In this document: positions 49,956 through 60,098 of the stretch, one piece after another | Numbering within the stretch: the first letter of the stretch is position 1 | Layout of the letters: each line of letters begins with the position of its first letter | Assembly: GCF_013376045.1 (NCBI RefSeq) | Contig: NZ_JABMJG010000001.1 | Coordinates: forward strand, 868,001 to 932,000 | Direction of reading: 5' to 3' | DNA: 64,000 nucleotides | Source of the DNA: Variovorax sp. SG517 | Lineage (GTDB): Bacteria > Pseudomonadota > Gammaproteobacteria > Burkholderiales > Burkholderiaceae_C | Notes under the pieces: generated by a model | Seen by the model: the letters and a program-made list of their open reading frames with translations, nothing else | What the model was told of the DNA's origin: nothing | The model's database searches: none | Position numbers and translations under genes: made by a program

Positions 49956-50477
49956 ATGCGATCGGCGTGTTTGCTGTGGTTGCTGTTCGTTGCCGTGTAT
50001 GACTTCCGTCAACGCCGCGTCCCCAACTGGCTCGTGCTTGCCGGCGCCGCAGTCGCGCTGGCGGCACTTGCGCTCGGGATGCAGCCCTTCGGCCTCGACT
50101 GGACCACTGCACTCACGGGCGCAGCCGTCGGCTTCGGCTGCCTGCTGCTCATCTACGCCGCCGGCTACATGGGAGCCGGAGACGTGAAATTCGCAGGCGC
50201 GCTCGGACTCTGGGTCGGCCTGCCCGCGCTGTTGCCGATCTGGGTCGGCGCCAGCCTTCTGGCCGGACTCCACAGCGCACTCTGGCTCGCGCTGCAACGC
50301 TGGCCCTTCTCTCCCCGGCTTGCGCTGATGCTGCACGGCCCCGCCTCTTCAGGCTCTTCTTCTTCCGCCGTCGAAACCGACGGCGGCGCCGCGCCGAAGC
50401 GCAGGCGCATCGTTCCCTACGCGGCTTATCTCGCCATGGCCACAGCGGTCTGGATGGTCTGGGGGCGACAGAGTTAG
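49956..50477 (+). CDS. tadV: Prepilin peptidase (TadV/CpaA)
   Basis: A 173-residue A24-family membrane aspartyl protease. The two catalytic aspartates are in A-V-Y-D-F-R-Q-R-R-V-P-N (residue 16) and G-A-G-D-V-K-F (about residue 74). Five or so helices. A Ser/Lys-rich loop near residue 130 precedes the last helix. It processes Flp and the TadE/F pseudopilins. ATG at 49956 directly follows a GTG that could also start translation. Confidence 0.92.
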   Translation: MRSACLLWLLFVAVYDFRQRRVPNWLVLAGAAVALAALALGMQPFGLDWTTALTGAAVGFGCLLLIYAAGYMGAGDVKFAGALGLWVGLPALLPIWVGASLLAGLHSALWLALQRWPFSPRLALMLHGPASSGSSSSAVETDGGAAPKRRRIVPYAAYLAMATAVWMVWGRQS

Positions 50478-50558
50478 CAGTTCACTGCCTCTGTCACTGC
50501 GGGTCATCCATCTCTCAATCCACACGATCGCTTGCCCCCACTCTTTCATCCGCCGCCC

Positions 50559-51554
50559 ATGATCAACATCACGAAAATCATCGCCGCCGTCCTCGTGCTC
50601 CTGGCCATCGCGCTGGGAGGCTATGCATGGATGCTGAGCCGGCAGGCCCCCGCTCCGGCCGTGGCGGCGGCGAACCCGGCCACCGCCCCCACCAAGGTGC
50701 GCGAAGTGCTGGTCTATCCGGTGGTGGTGGCGGCAAAGTCCCTGCCCGCGGGCGAGGCGATTCCCGCCGATGCGCTGCGGGTGGAGCGCCTCACGATCAA
50801 CCCGGTCGGTGCCTACCAGGACGTGAACGCCGCCGTGGGCCGCGTGCCGGTGCTGGACCTTGCCGAAGGCACTCCCGTGATGGAAAACCAGCTGGTGTCG
50901 GGCCTTGCCACGCGCATCGACGAAGGCGAGCGCGCCGTCGCGATCAAGGCCGACGAAGTCATGGGCGTGGGCAACAAGATCCAGCCCGGCGATTTCGTCG
51001 ACGTGTTCATCACCCTCAAGTCGGACGGCAAGGACGTGGACCGCAGCCAGGCCCGCCTGCTGCTCGCGCGCAAGCGGGTGCTGGCCTTCGGCAACGCCTC
51101 GGTCGACGGCCTTCCGTCGAAGGCGCCGGACAAGGCGGCCCAGCAGGCCCAGCGCAATGACCAAGCCCGTACTGCCGTGCTCGCAGTGCCCATCGACGAA
51201 GTGAACCGCCTGACCATCGGCGACGCCAGCGGCCGCCTGATGCTCGCGCTGCGCAACCCGGCCGACAAGTCTGAGCCCGATCCCAAGCTGTTCGCCGAAC
51301 TGCCCACGGCCCTGCAGCCCGCCCAGGCCAAGGCCGGCGAGGCGCGCCGCGGCCCGCTGGAAGGACTGGACCTCGCACAGGCCGGGCTGACCACCGCCGA
51401 TCTGGTCACCGGCGGCAAGGGCCCCTCCGTGCGACCGATGGCCACAGAGGCCCGCGCAGTTTCGACCAGCCCGCACGCCGCAAAGCCAGCGCGCAGCGGC
51501 GGGCTCCAGGTCGAGGTCATTCGCGGCAACCGCAGCGAAACCGTGAACTACTGA
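50559..51554 (+). CDS. rcpC: Flp pilus assembly protein RcpC/CpaB
   Basis: A 331-residue protein with one N-terminal membrane segment, then an SAF domain (V-Y-P-V-V-V-A-A-K-S-L-P-A-G-E-A-I-P, about residues 50-110) and the E-G-E-R-A-V-A-I-K-A-D-E-V-M-G-V-G region typical of RcpC. It acts in the periplasm with the secretin RcpA. The C-terminal tail is flexible and A/P-rich. The ATG at 50559 starts just before the membrane segment. Confidence 0.9.
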   Translation: MINITKIIAAVLVLLAIALGGYAWMLSRQAPAPAVAAANPATAPTKVREVLVYPVVVAAKSLPAGEAIPADALRVERLTINPVGAYQDVNAAVGRVPVLDLAEGTPVMENQLVSGLATRIDEGERAVAIKADEVMGVGNKIQPGDFVDVFITLKSDGKDVDRSQARLLLARKRVLAFGNASVDGLPSKAPDKAAQQAQRNDQARTAVLAVPIDEVNRLTIGDASGRLMLALRNPADKSEPDPKLFAELPTALQPAQAKAGEARRGPLEGLDLAQAGLTTADLVTGGKGPSVRPMATEARAVSTSPHAAKPARSGGLQVEVIRGNRSETVNY

Positions 51555-51603
51555 GCCCGAGCCGGCAAGCAGCCACCAGACACAGGTCACCCAGGAAAAT
51601 CAA

Positions 51604-53022
51604 ATGCATCACATGCCCCGCGAGTCGTCGACCCGTGCCGCTCGCAGTTCCACAGACGTGAAGGATGTCGCGCCGAGGCTGCTGCGCTCATCGCTGATGG
51701 CCGCGCTCGCGATGTCGCAGGCCGTCTGGCCGCTGGCCGCAACCGCCGCCGATGCGCAAGGAACGGGCACACGGCCGCAATTCCAGCCGCAGCGCCCGAT
51801 GGCAATCACCGTCGGCTCGCAGCGGGAACTGCTGGTCGGCAAGGGCATCGACCGCATGGCCATCGGCGACGAAGCCATCGCCACCGTCGCCATCACCCGC
51901 CAGACACCGAACTCGCCTGCCGCGCGGCTGATCGTGACGGGCAAGACCGTCGGACACACCACCCTGATGGTCTGGGAAAAGGGCAGCACCGCCGCAACCA
52001 CCTATGCGATCGAAGTGCGCCGCGCCACGGCCAACGTGACCGGTACCATGGACAACATGGCCGCGCACCAGGCGCAGCGGACCGCGGCGCTGGCCAGCCT
52101 GCCACCCGGCGCCGAGAAAACCGACCTCATCGACCGCTCGGTGGTGAACGTGCGCAGCAGCACCGTGCAGGTCGAGGTGAAAGTCGTCGAGTTCAACCGC
52201 AGCGTGCTCAAGCAGGCGGGCCTGAACATCTTCAGCACCCGCCCCAACGCGAACGGATTCAGCTTCGGGGTATTCGCACCGTCATCGCTCCAGAAGGCCA
52301 CGTTCAACACCAACGGCCAGATGAGCTACGAGTACAACAACCCGGTGACACAGGCCTTCAGCCTGCTGCTCAACTTCAGCAAGGCCGGCATCGGCCTGGA
52401 CGTCGGCTTCCTCGAAGGCAACGGCATGGCCCGCGTGCTCGCCGAGCCCACGCTGGTGGCCTTGTCGGGACAGAGCGCGAGCTTCCTGGCCGGCGGCGAG
52501 CTGCCGATTCCGGTGCCGCAAGGCCTGGGCACCACCAGCATCGAATACAAGCCCTTCGGCATCGGCCTCACGCTGACGCCCACGGTGCTGTCGAACGAGC
52601 GCATCGTGCTCAAGGTGGCGCCCGAAGCCAGCGACCTCGACTACACCAACGCCCTGAGCCTCAACGGCGTCGCCGTGCCCGCGATCAGCACGCGCCGCGC
52701 AGACACCACGGTGGAGCTGGGCGACGGTGAGAGCTTCATCATCGGCGGCCTCGTGAGCCGCACCACCACCTCCAACGCCGACAAGGTGCCGCTGCTGGGC
52801 GACCTGCCGATCCTGGGTGCCTTCTTCAGCAAGAACAACTACCAGATGAAGGAGAAGGAGCTGGTGATCCTGGTCACGCCGCACCTGGTCAAGCCCATCG
52901 CGCGCGGCACCGATCTCACGCCCTACCTTCCCGGCACCGCCGAGCAGCGCGACGGCGCCGTGTGGCGCTCCTATTTCCTGGGCGGCGCGATCGACACGCC
53001 CGTGCCCGGCTTCTCCCGCTGA
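51604..53022 (+). CDS. rcpA: Outer-membrane secretin RcpA/CpaC
   Basis: A 472-residue type II/IV secretin-like protein. Signal sequence, then a BON-like/N-terminal region with L-L-V-G-K-G-I-D-R-M-A-I-G-D-E-A-I-A, and the secretin domain (about residues 230-450) with V-L-A-E-P-T-L-V-A-L-S-G-Q-S-A, and V-P-L-L-G-D-L-P-I-L-G-A-F-F. It forms the outer-membrane gate for the Tad pilus. The ATG at 51604 gives a long N terminus before the hydrophobic segment near residue 30. Confidence 0.93.
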   Translation: MHHMPRESSTRAARSSTDVKDVAPRLLRSSLMAALAMSQAVWPLAATAADAQGTGTRPQFQPQRPMAITVGSQRELLVGKGIDRMAIGDEAIATVAITRQTPNSPAARLIVTGKTVGHTTLMVWEKGSTAATTYAIEVRRATANVTGTMDNMAAHQAQRTAALASLPPGAEKTDLIDRSVVNVRSSTVQVEVKVVEFNRSVLKQAGLNIFSTRPNANGFSFGVFAPSSLQKATFNTNGQMSYEYNNPVTQAFSLLLNFSKAGIGLDVGFLEGNGMARVLAEPTLVALSGQSASFLAGGELPIPVPQGLGTTSIEYKPFGIGLTLTPTVLSNERIVLKVAPEASDLDYTNALSLNGVAVPAISTRRADTTVELGDGESFIIGGLVSRTTTSNADKVPLLGDLPILGAFFSKNNYQMKEKELVILVTPHLVKPIARGTDLTPYLPGTAEQRDGAVWRSYFLGGAIDTPVPGFSR

Positions 53023-53069
53023 CCGACCCGACAACCGATGACACGGACCATGCATCGCAGGCTGGCACC

Positions 53070-54353
53070 ATGAACGCACCACGCGACAGCATTCCAGAAA
53101 CAGGCAGCGAGACCTATCTCTTCGCGTCGACCAACGGCGGCCACATCACGTGGCTGACCGACGCGCTCGGCACCCTCGGCTCCGTGGTGGTCCTGCCGCC
53201 GGACACGAAGTCGATCGACGAACGCATCGCCCTGCTGGGGCCGGTGGCGGTCTTCATCGACTTCTCGCCCGACCAGGGCGCCACCGCCAGCCAGCTCCAC
53301 CAGCGCCTGAAGCGCGACTGGCCCACGCTGCCGGTGCTCGCCACCGGCGTGTCGGCCGAGCCCGCCGCGATGCTCTCGGCCCTGCGCGCGGGCGTGGACG
53401 ACTTCATCGACATGGCCGCGCCGCCCACCGACGCGGTGGTCACGCTGCGCACCTTGCTCGAGCGCCGCAGCACGCTGCAGGGCGGCACGCGCGGCAGCAC
53501 GCTGGCGCTGCTGGGCGCGCGCGCCGGCCTCGGCGTGACCACGCTGGCCACCAGCCTGTCGCTCGCGCTCAACGACCAGCTCACGCAGGCGCCGCAGCGC
53601 CCGCCGGGGCGCAGCTCGCGCCACGGCGTTGCGCTGCTGGACCTGGGCCTGCCCGCGCGCGACGGCCTGCTCTACCTCGACACGCAAAGCGGCTTCAGCT
53701 TCGTCGACGGCGTGCGCAACCTGCGCCGGCTCGACCAGACGCTGCTGCACACCGCGCTCGCGCATCACACCAGCGGCGTGGCCATCCTGCCGCTGCCCGC
53801 GAGCCTCGCGCAGGTGCGCGAGATCTCGCATGCCGACTCGGTCTCGCTCATCAAGCGCCTGGCCGACTTCTTCGACTTCCAGATCGCGGACCTCGGCGGC
53901 TTCTCGACCATCGACTTCATGGCGCAGACCGTGCGCGAGGCCCAGCAGGCGTGGGTGGTGTGCGACCAGAGCATCGGCGGCATCGTCTCCACGGCCAACA
54001 TGCTCAAGGAACTGCGCGCGCGCAACGTCGAGACCGAGCGCCTGTCGCTGGTGGTGAACAAGTTCGACAGCCACGTGGGCCTGTCGGCCAAGGACATCGC
54101 CGAGCGGCTGGAGCTGCCGCTGCGGCACGTGCTGCCCGCGCGCAGCGCGCAACTGCTCGCCGCCGCCAGCCGCGGCGAGATGCTGGTGCGCACCGCGCGC
54201 AGCGACCCCTATTCGCAGGCCGTGGCGGGACTCGCCCGCAGCCTGCACCAGGAATACATGTCTGCCACGGGCCAGCCACCGGCCAAGGATCCACGCTGGG
54301 TCGCGCTCATGTCGCAGGTCACCGGCCTCTGGAAGAGTTCACACGAAGGTTGA
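53070..54353 (+). CDS. tadZ: TadZ/CpaE-like pilus localisation ATPase
   Basis: A 427-residue protein: an N-terminal receiver-like domain (about 1-130, with V-A-V-F-I-D-F-S) and a MinD/ParA-like ATPase domain starting L-A-L-L-G-A-R-A-G-L-G-V-T-T-L-A. The Walker A is deviant: the usual G-K-T/S reads G-V-T-T, with no lysine at the position expected, as is common in TadZ proteins. It places the pilus machine at a cell site. ATG at 53070, 47 bases after rcpA. Confidence 0.88.
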   Translation: MNAPRDSIPETGSETYLFASTNGGHITWLTDALGTLGSVVVLPPDTKSIDERIALLGPVAVFIDFSPDQGATASQLHQRLKRDWPTLPVLATGVSAEPAAMLSALRAGVDDFIDMAAPPTDAVVTLRTLLERRSTLQGGTRGSTLALLGARAGLGVTTLATSLSLALNDQLTQAPQRPPGRSSRHGVALLDLGLPARDGLLYLDTQSGFSFVDGVRNLRRLDQTLLHTALAHHTSGVAILPLPASLAQVREISHADSVSLIKRLADFFDFQIADLGGFSTIDFMAQTVREAQQAWVVCDQSIGGIVSTANMLKELRARNVETERLSLVVNKFDSHVGLSAKDIAERLELPLRHVLPARSAQLLAAASRGEMLVRTARSDPYSQAVAGLARSLHQEYMSATGQPPAKDPRWVALMSQVTGLWKSSHEG

Positions 54354-54357
54354 GCCC

Positions 54358-55680
54358 ATGTCCACCGATATCGAATTCGCCGACGACGACCAGGCGTTCA
54401 TCAACTCCCAGCAGTTCCAGGACATCAAGAGCTGGACGCACGACCACCTGCTCAGCCGCATCGAGGAGCTGGGCGCGGAGTTCGGCCGCTGGTCGCGCGC
54501 GTCGATCCAGCAGTTCGTCGAACTGGAGGTCGACAGCTTCGTGCGCCTGCGCCGCGTGCCGATCAACGACCGCGAGATGCAGCTCATCTCCGACGCGCTC
54601 ACCAAGGAGCTCGCGGGCTTCGGGCCGCTGGAAGACCTGCTCAACGACCCGGCCGTGGAAGACATCCTGATCAACGGCTACCAGAACGTGTACGTGTCGC
54701 GCCACGGCGTGCTGGAGCGCGAGACGGTGCGCTTCGCCGATTCCGAGCACGTGATGCGCATCGTGCGGCGCATCCTCGCGCCGCTGGGACGCCGGCTCGA
54801 CGAATCGAACCCGATGGTCGACGCGCGCCTGCCCGACGGCGGGCGCATCAACGTGATCATCGAGCCGCTGGCCATCGACGGCCTCTCGGTGTCGATCCGC
54901 AAGTTCCGCAAGGAGCCGCTCACGCCGGCCGACCTGGTGAAGCTGGGCACCTTCGACGCGGGCATGGCGCAGCTGCTCGAAATCGCGGTGCGCGCGCGCT
55001 GCAACGTCCTCGTGAGCGGCGGTACCAGCTCGGGCAAGACATCGCTGCTCAATGCGCTCGCCAGCTTCATCCCGGCGCGCGAACGGGTGATCACCATCGA
55101 GGACACGGCCGAACTGTCGCTGGGCACCAGCCACGTGGTGCGGCTCGAAAGCCGCCCCGGCGGCTTCGACGGCCAGGGCGTGGTGTCGATCCGCGACCTG
55201 CTGCGCAACAGCCTGCGCATGCGGCCCGACCGCATCATCGTGGGCGAAGTGCGCGGCGCCGAAGTCATCGAGATGATGCAGGCCATGAACACCGGCCACG
55301 AAGGCTCGATGGGCACCATCCACGCGAGCTCGCCACGCGAATGCCTCTACCGCCTGGAGATGCTCGCGGGCTTCGCCGGCTACCAGGGCAGCGAGGTGAG
55401 CCTGCGCCGGCAGATCGCCAACGCGATCGACTTCATCGTGCAGATCGGGCGCCTCTCGAACGGACAGCGCCGCATCATCTCGCTGAGCGAGGTCACAGGC
55501 GTCAACGACAACGTGGTGGCGATGCAGGAGCTCTACCGCTACGAGCCCATCGTCTCGCCCGACGGCGAGGAGCGCGACCGCTGGGTGTCCCTGGGCATCG
55601 CGCCGCACTCGCCGAAGATCACGCGCTTCCGCCAGTCGCTGCAGCGTGCGGCGCAGCACGGAGGAGACGGCCGTGCATGA
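54358..55680 (+). CDS. tadA: Tad secretion ATPase TadA/CpaF
   Basis: A 440-residue type II/IV secretion ATPase. Walker A G221-G-T-S-S-G-K-T228, an Asp box (T-I-E-D-T-A-E-L), Walker B (I-I-V-G-E-V-R-G-A-E) and His box (G-H-E-G-S-M-G-T-I-H-A) are all present. It powers assembly and retraction of the Flp pilus at the inner-membrane face. It begins four bases after tadZ and overlaps tadB by eight. Confidence 0.95.
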   Translation: MSTDIEFADDDQAFINSQQFQDIKSWTHDHLLSRIEELGAEFGRWSRASIQQFVELEVDSFVRLRRVPINDREMQLISDALTKELAGFGPLEDLLNDPAVEDILINGYQNVYVSRHGVLERETVRFADSEHVMRIVRRILAPLGRRLDESNPMVDARLPDGGRINVIIEPLAIDGLSVSIRKFRKEPLTPADLVKLGTFDAGMAQLLEIAVRARCNVLVSGGTSSGKTSLLNALASFIPARERVITIEDTAELSLGTSHVVRLESRPGGFDGQGVVSIRDLLRNSLRMRPDRIIVGEVRGAEVIEMMQAMNTGHEGSMGTIHASSPRECLYRLEMLAGFAGYQGSEVSLRRQIANAIDFIVQIGRLSNGQRRIISLSEVTGVNDNVVAMQELYRYEPIVSPDGEERDRWVSLGIAPHSPKITRFRQSLQRAAQHGGDGRA

Positions 55681-56677
55681 GGCCCTGCTCGTCGCGCTCT
55701 GCATCGCGCTGCTGATGGCGGCCGCAGGGCTGCTGCTGTGGCAGTGGGCGAAGAACCGGCAGGTACGGCTGGCGACGGAGCGGCACCTCGACCAGCAGAT
55801 CCAGGCCACTGCGGCGGCCTCGGCCACCGATGCGACGCCGATACCGATGCCGCTGCGGGACCTCGCCAGCGACGGCCTCGCCTCCGGCCTCACCACCGAC
55901 CCGTGGCTCGGCACCGAGGCAGCGGCCGTCGCCCCCGTGCGCACCAGCCTGATCGAACGCGCCATTCCGGGCTGGATGGTGGGCGTGGTCGAGCCGCGCA
56001 CCATCGTCTTCGCGCTGGGCATCATCGCGGGCATCTGCCTGCTGGTCGGCGTTCTGGTCGGAGGGCTCGCCGCACTGGGCGTGCTGTTCCTGCTGGTGCT
56101 GATGACGAGCTTCGCACTGTGGCTGCAGCTGCAGAAGTTCCGCCGCAAGCTGATCCGCCAGCTGCCCGGGTACATCGATGCGATGGTGCGGCTGATCACC
56201 ATCGGCAACTCCACGCAGGCCGCCTTCCAGCTCGCCATCGCCACCACCCAGGCACCGCTGCGCGGCCACCTGGAGCGCTCCGCGGCGCTGGTGCGCGCGG
56301 GCGTGGATCTCGACCGCGCGCTGCAACAGACAGCGGAGAACGTGCGCATCGAGGAGATGTACCTGCTCGCCTCCATCCTGGGCCTGGGCGTGCGATACGG
56401 CGGCCGCGCCGACCTGCTGCTGGAACGCGTGAGCAACTTCATGCGCGACCGCGAGCAGGCGGAGCAGGAACTGATCGCGCTGTCTTCGGAGACGCGTCTT
56501 TCGGCCTGGATCCTCGGCCTGCTGCCGGTGGGCGTGGGGGCCTTCCTGATCCTCACCAACCCAGGTTATTTCATGGGGATGTGGAACGACGACACGGGCC
56601 GCATCCTGATCTTTTCCGCGGTGGGCCTGCAGCTGACGGGCGCGGCGCTGCTCTACCGGTTGGCGAGGCTGGCATGA
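55673..56677 (+). CDS. tadB: Inner-membrane platform protein TadB
   Basis: A 334-residue T2SSF-domain protein. One N-terminal helix, an insertion, then two helices near 110-145 and the cytoplasmic helical domain (Q-L-P-G-Y-I-D-A-M-V-R-L-I-T-I-G-N) and a final helix pair. The GTG at 55673 has GGAGGAG upstream and overlaps the tadA stop. With TadC it forms the membrane platform driven by TadA. Confidence 0.92.
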   Translation: MHEALLVALCIALLMAAAGLLLWQWAKNRQVRLATERHLDQQIQATAAASATDATPIPMPLRDLASDGLASGLTTDPWLGTEAAAVAPVRTSLIERAIPGWMVGVVEPRTIVFALGIIAGICLLVGVLVGGLAALGVLFLLVLMTSFALWLQLQKFRRKLIRQLPGYIDAMVRLITIGNSTQAAFQLAIATTQAPLRGHLERSAALVRAGVDLDRALQQTAENVRIEEMYLLASILGLGVRYGGRADLLLERVSNFMRDREQAEQELIALSSETRLSAWILGLLPVGVGAFLILTNPGYFMGMWNDDTGRILIFSAVGLQLTGAALLYRLARLA

Positions 56678-57636
56678 CGTTGACGCCCAACCTGCTCGCC
56701 ATCGCCAGCCTCGTGCTGCTTGCGCTGGGCCTGCTGGTCGGCGCCGGAGCGCTCGTCGCGGCCGAGCTGCGCCGCACGCGCAGCGGGCAGGCCATCGGCC
56801 GCGCCATCCGGCAGGCAGCCGCCATGCCCGATCTCAAGTCCGCCGTCGAAGCTCCGGCGGACCCCGATGCACCCTTCAAGCCCGAACTCGACCTGCCGTT
56901 CCATTGGCTCGATTCGCGCATCGGCCGAGCCCTCGTGGCGGACGAGGACCGCAACCTCATCGACCAGTGCGGGCTGCCGTCGAAGCGGGCCCAGCTGGTG
57001 TTCCTCGTCGCGCGGGTCTCGCTCGCATTCCTGCTCCCGTTGCTGGCGTACCTGTTCTGGAGCGGCGGGCACACGCGCAGCACGGTCACCATCGTGCTCG
57101 CGGCGGCGGCGGCCATCGGATTCATGGCGCCCAAGTGGGTGCTGGGCCGGATCGCCGCGGGCCGGCGCGAGCGCGCGGCGCGGGAGCTCCCGCTGTTCGT
57201 CGACCTGCTTCGGCTGCTGCAGGGCGTGGGCCTGAGCCTGGACCAGAGCCTGCAGATCATGGCGACCGACTTCTCGCACGTGCTGCGCGTGCTGGGCTAC
57301 GAACTGGGCATCGCCAACGCGCAGTACAGCCAGGGGCGCACCCGCGAGCATTCGCTGCATCGCCTGGCAACGCTGCACAAGAACGAGAACATGCGCGGCC
57401 TCGTCTCGCTGCTGGTGCAGGTCGACCGGCACGGCGGCGCGGTGCAGGAGCCGCTGCGCGTGTTCAGCGACCGGCTGCGCGAAAGCCGCCGCTCCGAGCT
57501 GAAGGAGCGCATCGGCAAGATCACCGTGAAGATGACCGGCGTCATGGTGACCACGCTGCTGCCGGCACTGGTCATCGTTACCGCGGGCCCGGGCTTCATC
57601 GCGATATTCCGTTCACTGGGAGGCATCATCAAGTGA
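56674..57636 (+). CDS. tadC: Inner-membrane platform protein TadC
   Basis: A 320-residue T2SSF-domain protein with an N-terminal helix, a pair of helices near residues 115-150, the F domain (A-R-E-L-P-L-F-V-D-L-L-R-L-L-Q-G-V-G-L-S) and C-terminal helices ending in G-P-G-F-I-A-I-F-R-S. Start overlaps the tadB stop (ATGA) and stop overlaps the tadD start (GTGA), so all three are coupled. Confidence 0.92.
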   Translation: MTLTPNLLAIASLVLLALGLLVGAGALVAAELRRTRSGQAIGRAIRQAAAMPDLKSAVEAPADPDAPFKPELDLPFHWLDSRIGRALVADEDRNLIDQCGLPSKRAQLVFLVARVSLAFLLPLLAYLFWSGGHTRSTVTIVLAAAAAIGFMAPKWVLGRIAAGRRERAARELPLFVDLLRLLQGVGLSLDQSLQIMATDFSHVLRVLGYELGIANAQYSQGRTREHSLHRLATLHKNENMRGLVSLLVQVDRHGGAVQEPLRVFSDRLRESRRSELKERIGKITVKMTGVMVTTLLPALVIVTAGPGFIAIFRSLGGIIK

Positions 57637-58603
57637 AAACCGAAAACCTTCCCGCATGCACGCCCCGCGCCAGCCGCCTGCTGGCATGCGCGGTCGCCGC
57701 CATCGCCATCACCGGCTGCGGTGCGCTCAAGGACCAGTACGCCGCGGCTGCCGATGCCCAGCAGCGCGCCTCCGCCGAAGCGAACGCCGACACTAAGGCC
57801 GGCGCCGCCATCGACACCAAGGCCACCTACCTCAGGCTCGTGGAGCAGATGCAGAAGGAAGGCCTGTGGTTCGCCTCGCTGGCCCACATCGACGCGCTCG
57901 AGCAGCGCTGGGGCGTGTCGCCCGAGTCCACGCGCATGCGCGCCGACGCCCTGCGCCAGACCGGTCAGGCCGAAGCGGGCGAGCAGGCCTACAAGCGCCT
58001 GATCGGCACGCCGCTCGAAAGCGCCGGCTACCGCGGACTCGGCCTGCTGGCCGGCGCGCGCGGCAGCTACGCCGAGGCGGCCCAGCTGCTCAGGCAGGCC
58101 CAGCGCCTGACGCCCACCGACGCGGCCCTGCTCAGCGACCTGGGCTATGCAAGCCTGCGCGCCGGACAGGTCGCCGATGCCCGGCTGCCGCTGATGCAGG
58201 CGCTGCAGCTGCGCCCCGACAGCGCGCAGGCCCAGTCCAACCTGGCGCTGTATTTCGAGGTCACCGACCAGGGCGAGCAGGCCAACAGGCTGATGGAGGC
58301 CAATCGCATGTCGCCTGCCGCTCGCGCGGCGGTACGCGAGGCAGCGCAGCAGCTTCGCGCGGGCGGCATCGCACCGGCGGCCACCGGCATCCCGCCTGCT
58401 CCCGTGGCCGTGCGGCCGCTGCCGAATACAGCGGCACTCGCGCGCGAAGACGCGGCTGCGGCGCCGCTGATGCTCAAGGCCTCGCGCTGGTCGGGCAACG
58501 GCGGCATCCGTACCGCCAGCCAGCTCAATCCCGCCGCCGCGGACGCCAATTCGAACGCCGCCGCGGTCTCCCTTTCGCCGAACTCGACTTCCCGAGGCAC
58601 CCC

Positions 58604-58607
<4 letters not shown>
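57633..58607 (+). CDS. tadD: TadD-like TPR lipoprotein
   Basis: A 324-residue lipoprotein: signal ends I-A-I-T-G-C30. Several tetratricopeptide repeats follow (for example Q-A-E-A-G-E-Q-A-Y-K-R-L and G-S-Y-A-E-A-A-Q-L-L-R-Q-A-Q-R-L-T-P-T-D-A). TadD acts like a pilotin, helping the RcpA secretin reach the outer membrane. GTG start overlapping the tadC stop. The C-terminal third is low-complexity A/P-rich. Confidence 0.88.
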
Positions 58608-59083
<476 letters not shown>

Positions 59084-59116
59084 GCGAGCCGGGCACGCAC
59101 AGGACCGGACATCGCA

Positions 59117-59596
59117 ATGGCGACGCCACGTCTTCTCACCCGCACGCGCGCGCATGCCCAGCGCGGCGCGTACGCGGTCGAGTTCGCCCTGGTGTTCCTG
59201 ATCTTCTTCTCGCTGCTCTACGGGATCATCAGCTACGGAATGCTGTTCGCGTTCCGGCTCGGGCTGCAGAACGCGGCGGAAGACGGCGCGCGCGCCGCGC
59301 TGCGCTACCAGTCGACCTTCGCGGCGCGCGCCACCCAGGCCCAGACGACGGCAGCGGCCAGCAGCAACTGGATGCCGCCGGTGGTCACACGCAGCGTCAG
59401 TGCCACCGTGTGCGGCGTGGTCAGCAACAACTGCACGGCTCCCGCCTGCGGCACCACCTGGGACACGCGTTGCCAGATGGTGGTGACCGTGACGGCAAGC
59501 AACCTGCAGGCGCTGCTTCCGCCGTTTCCCAGCTTCGCCATGCCCACCACCATCGTCGGCAAGGCCAGCATGTTGCTCGACGGGAGGACGCCGTGA
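59117..59596 (+). CDS. tadE: TadE-type pseudopilin
   Basis: A 159-residue protein with a pilin-like leader and helix: Q-R-G-A-Y-A-V-E-F-A-L-V-F-L-I-F-F-S-L-L-Y-G. Glu at position five after the Gly matches prepilin peptidase processing. The rest is periplasmic with four cysteines (V-C-G-V-V-S-N-N-C, P-A-C and R-C) that could make disulfides. It is processed by TadV and needed for pilus assembly. Confidence 0.88.
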   Translation: MATPRLLTRTRAHAQRGAYAVEFALVFLIFFSLLYGIISYGMLFAFRLGLQNAAEDGARAALRYQSTFAARATQAQTTAAASSNWMPPVVTRSVSATVCGVVSNNCTAPACGTTWDTRCQMVVTVTASNLQALLPPFPSFAMPTTIVGKASMLLDGRTP

Positions 59597-60084
59597 GCGG
59601 CAACAGGAGAACCCGCACGCGCAGGCCGGCTCGCGAGCGCGGCGTGGCCGCCATCGAATTCGCGCTGGTCTTCAGCGTGCTGTTCAGCGTGCTGTACGCG
59701 CTCGCCACGTTCGGCGCGGTGCTCTACACGCAGCAGGCAGTGACGCGCGCCGCGGAAGAAGGCGCCCGCACCGCAGGTCTCATCACGTCGCCCGTCGCAG
59801 GTGACGGGCGAGTCAAGGACGCTGTCTACGCCGCCCTGGCCAATTCACTCGTCGTCCCTGTTTCGGCAAACGCCGACGTGACCAGCAGGCGCAACTGGAT
59901 CGTGTCCAACGTGACCGTCGACCCCGTCACCAGCGGCGCCGGAGCATCTGCCAGCTACGTGGTGACGGTGAGCTACCCCTACAGCGCGAACCGCCTGCTG
60001 CCATCCATACCGTTCCTCGACATCAGCACGTGGATGCCCAATCAATTGCGGAGTCGCTCGACCATCGCACTTCGATCGTCCTGA
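59593..60084 (+). CDS. tadF: Second TadE/TadF-type pseudopilin
   Basis: A 163-residue protein with R-E-R-G-V-A-A-I-E-F-A-L-V-F-S-V-L-F-S-V-L-Y, a type IV-like leader and helix. GTG start overlaps the tadE stop (GTGA). I call it TadF by position; by sequence it also resembles TadE. The C-terminal part is a small periplasmic beta domain (A-S-Y-V-V-T-V-S-Y-P-Y). Confidence 0.82.
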   Translation: MSGNRRTRTRRPARERGVAAIEFALVFSVLFSVLYALATFGAVLYTQQAVTRAAEEGARTAGLITSPVAGDGRVKDAVYAALANSLVVPVSANADVTSRRNWIVSNVTVDPVTSGAGASASYVVTVSYPYSANRLLPSIPFLDISTWMPNQLRSRSTIALRSS

Positions 60085-60098
60085 GGAGTTCCATTGCA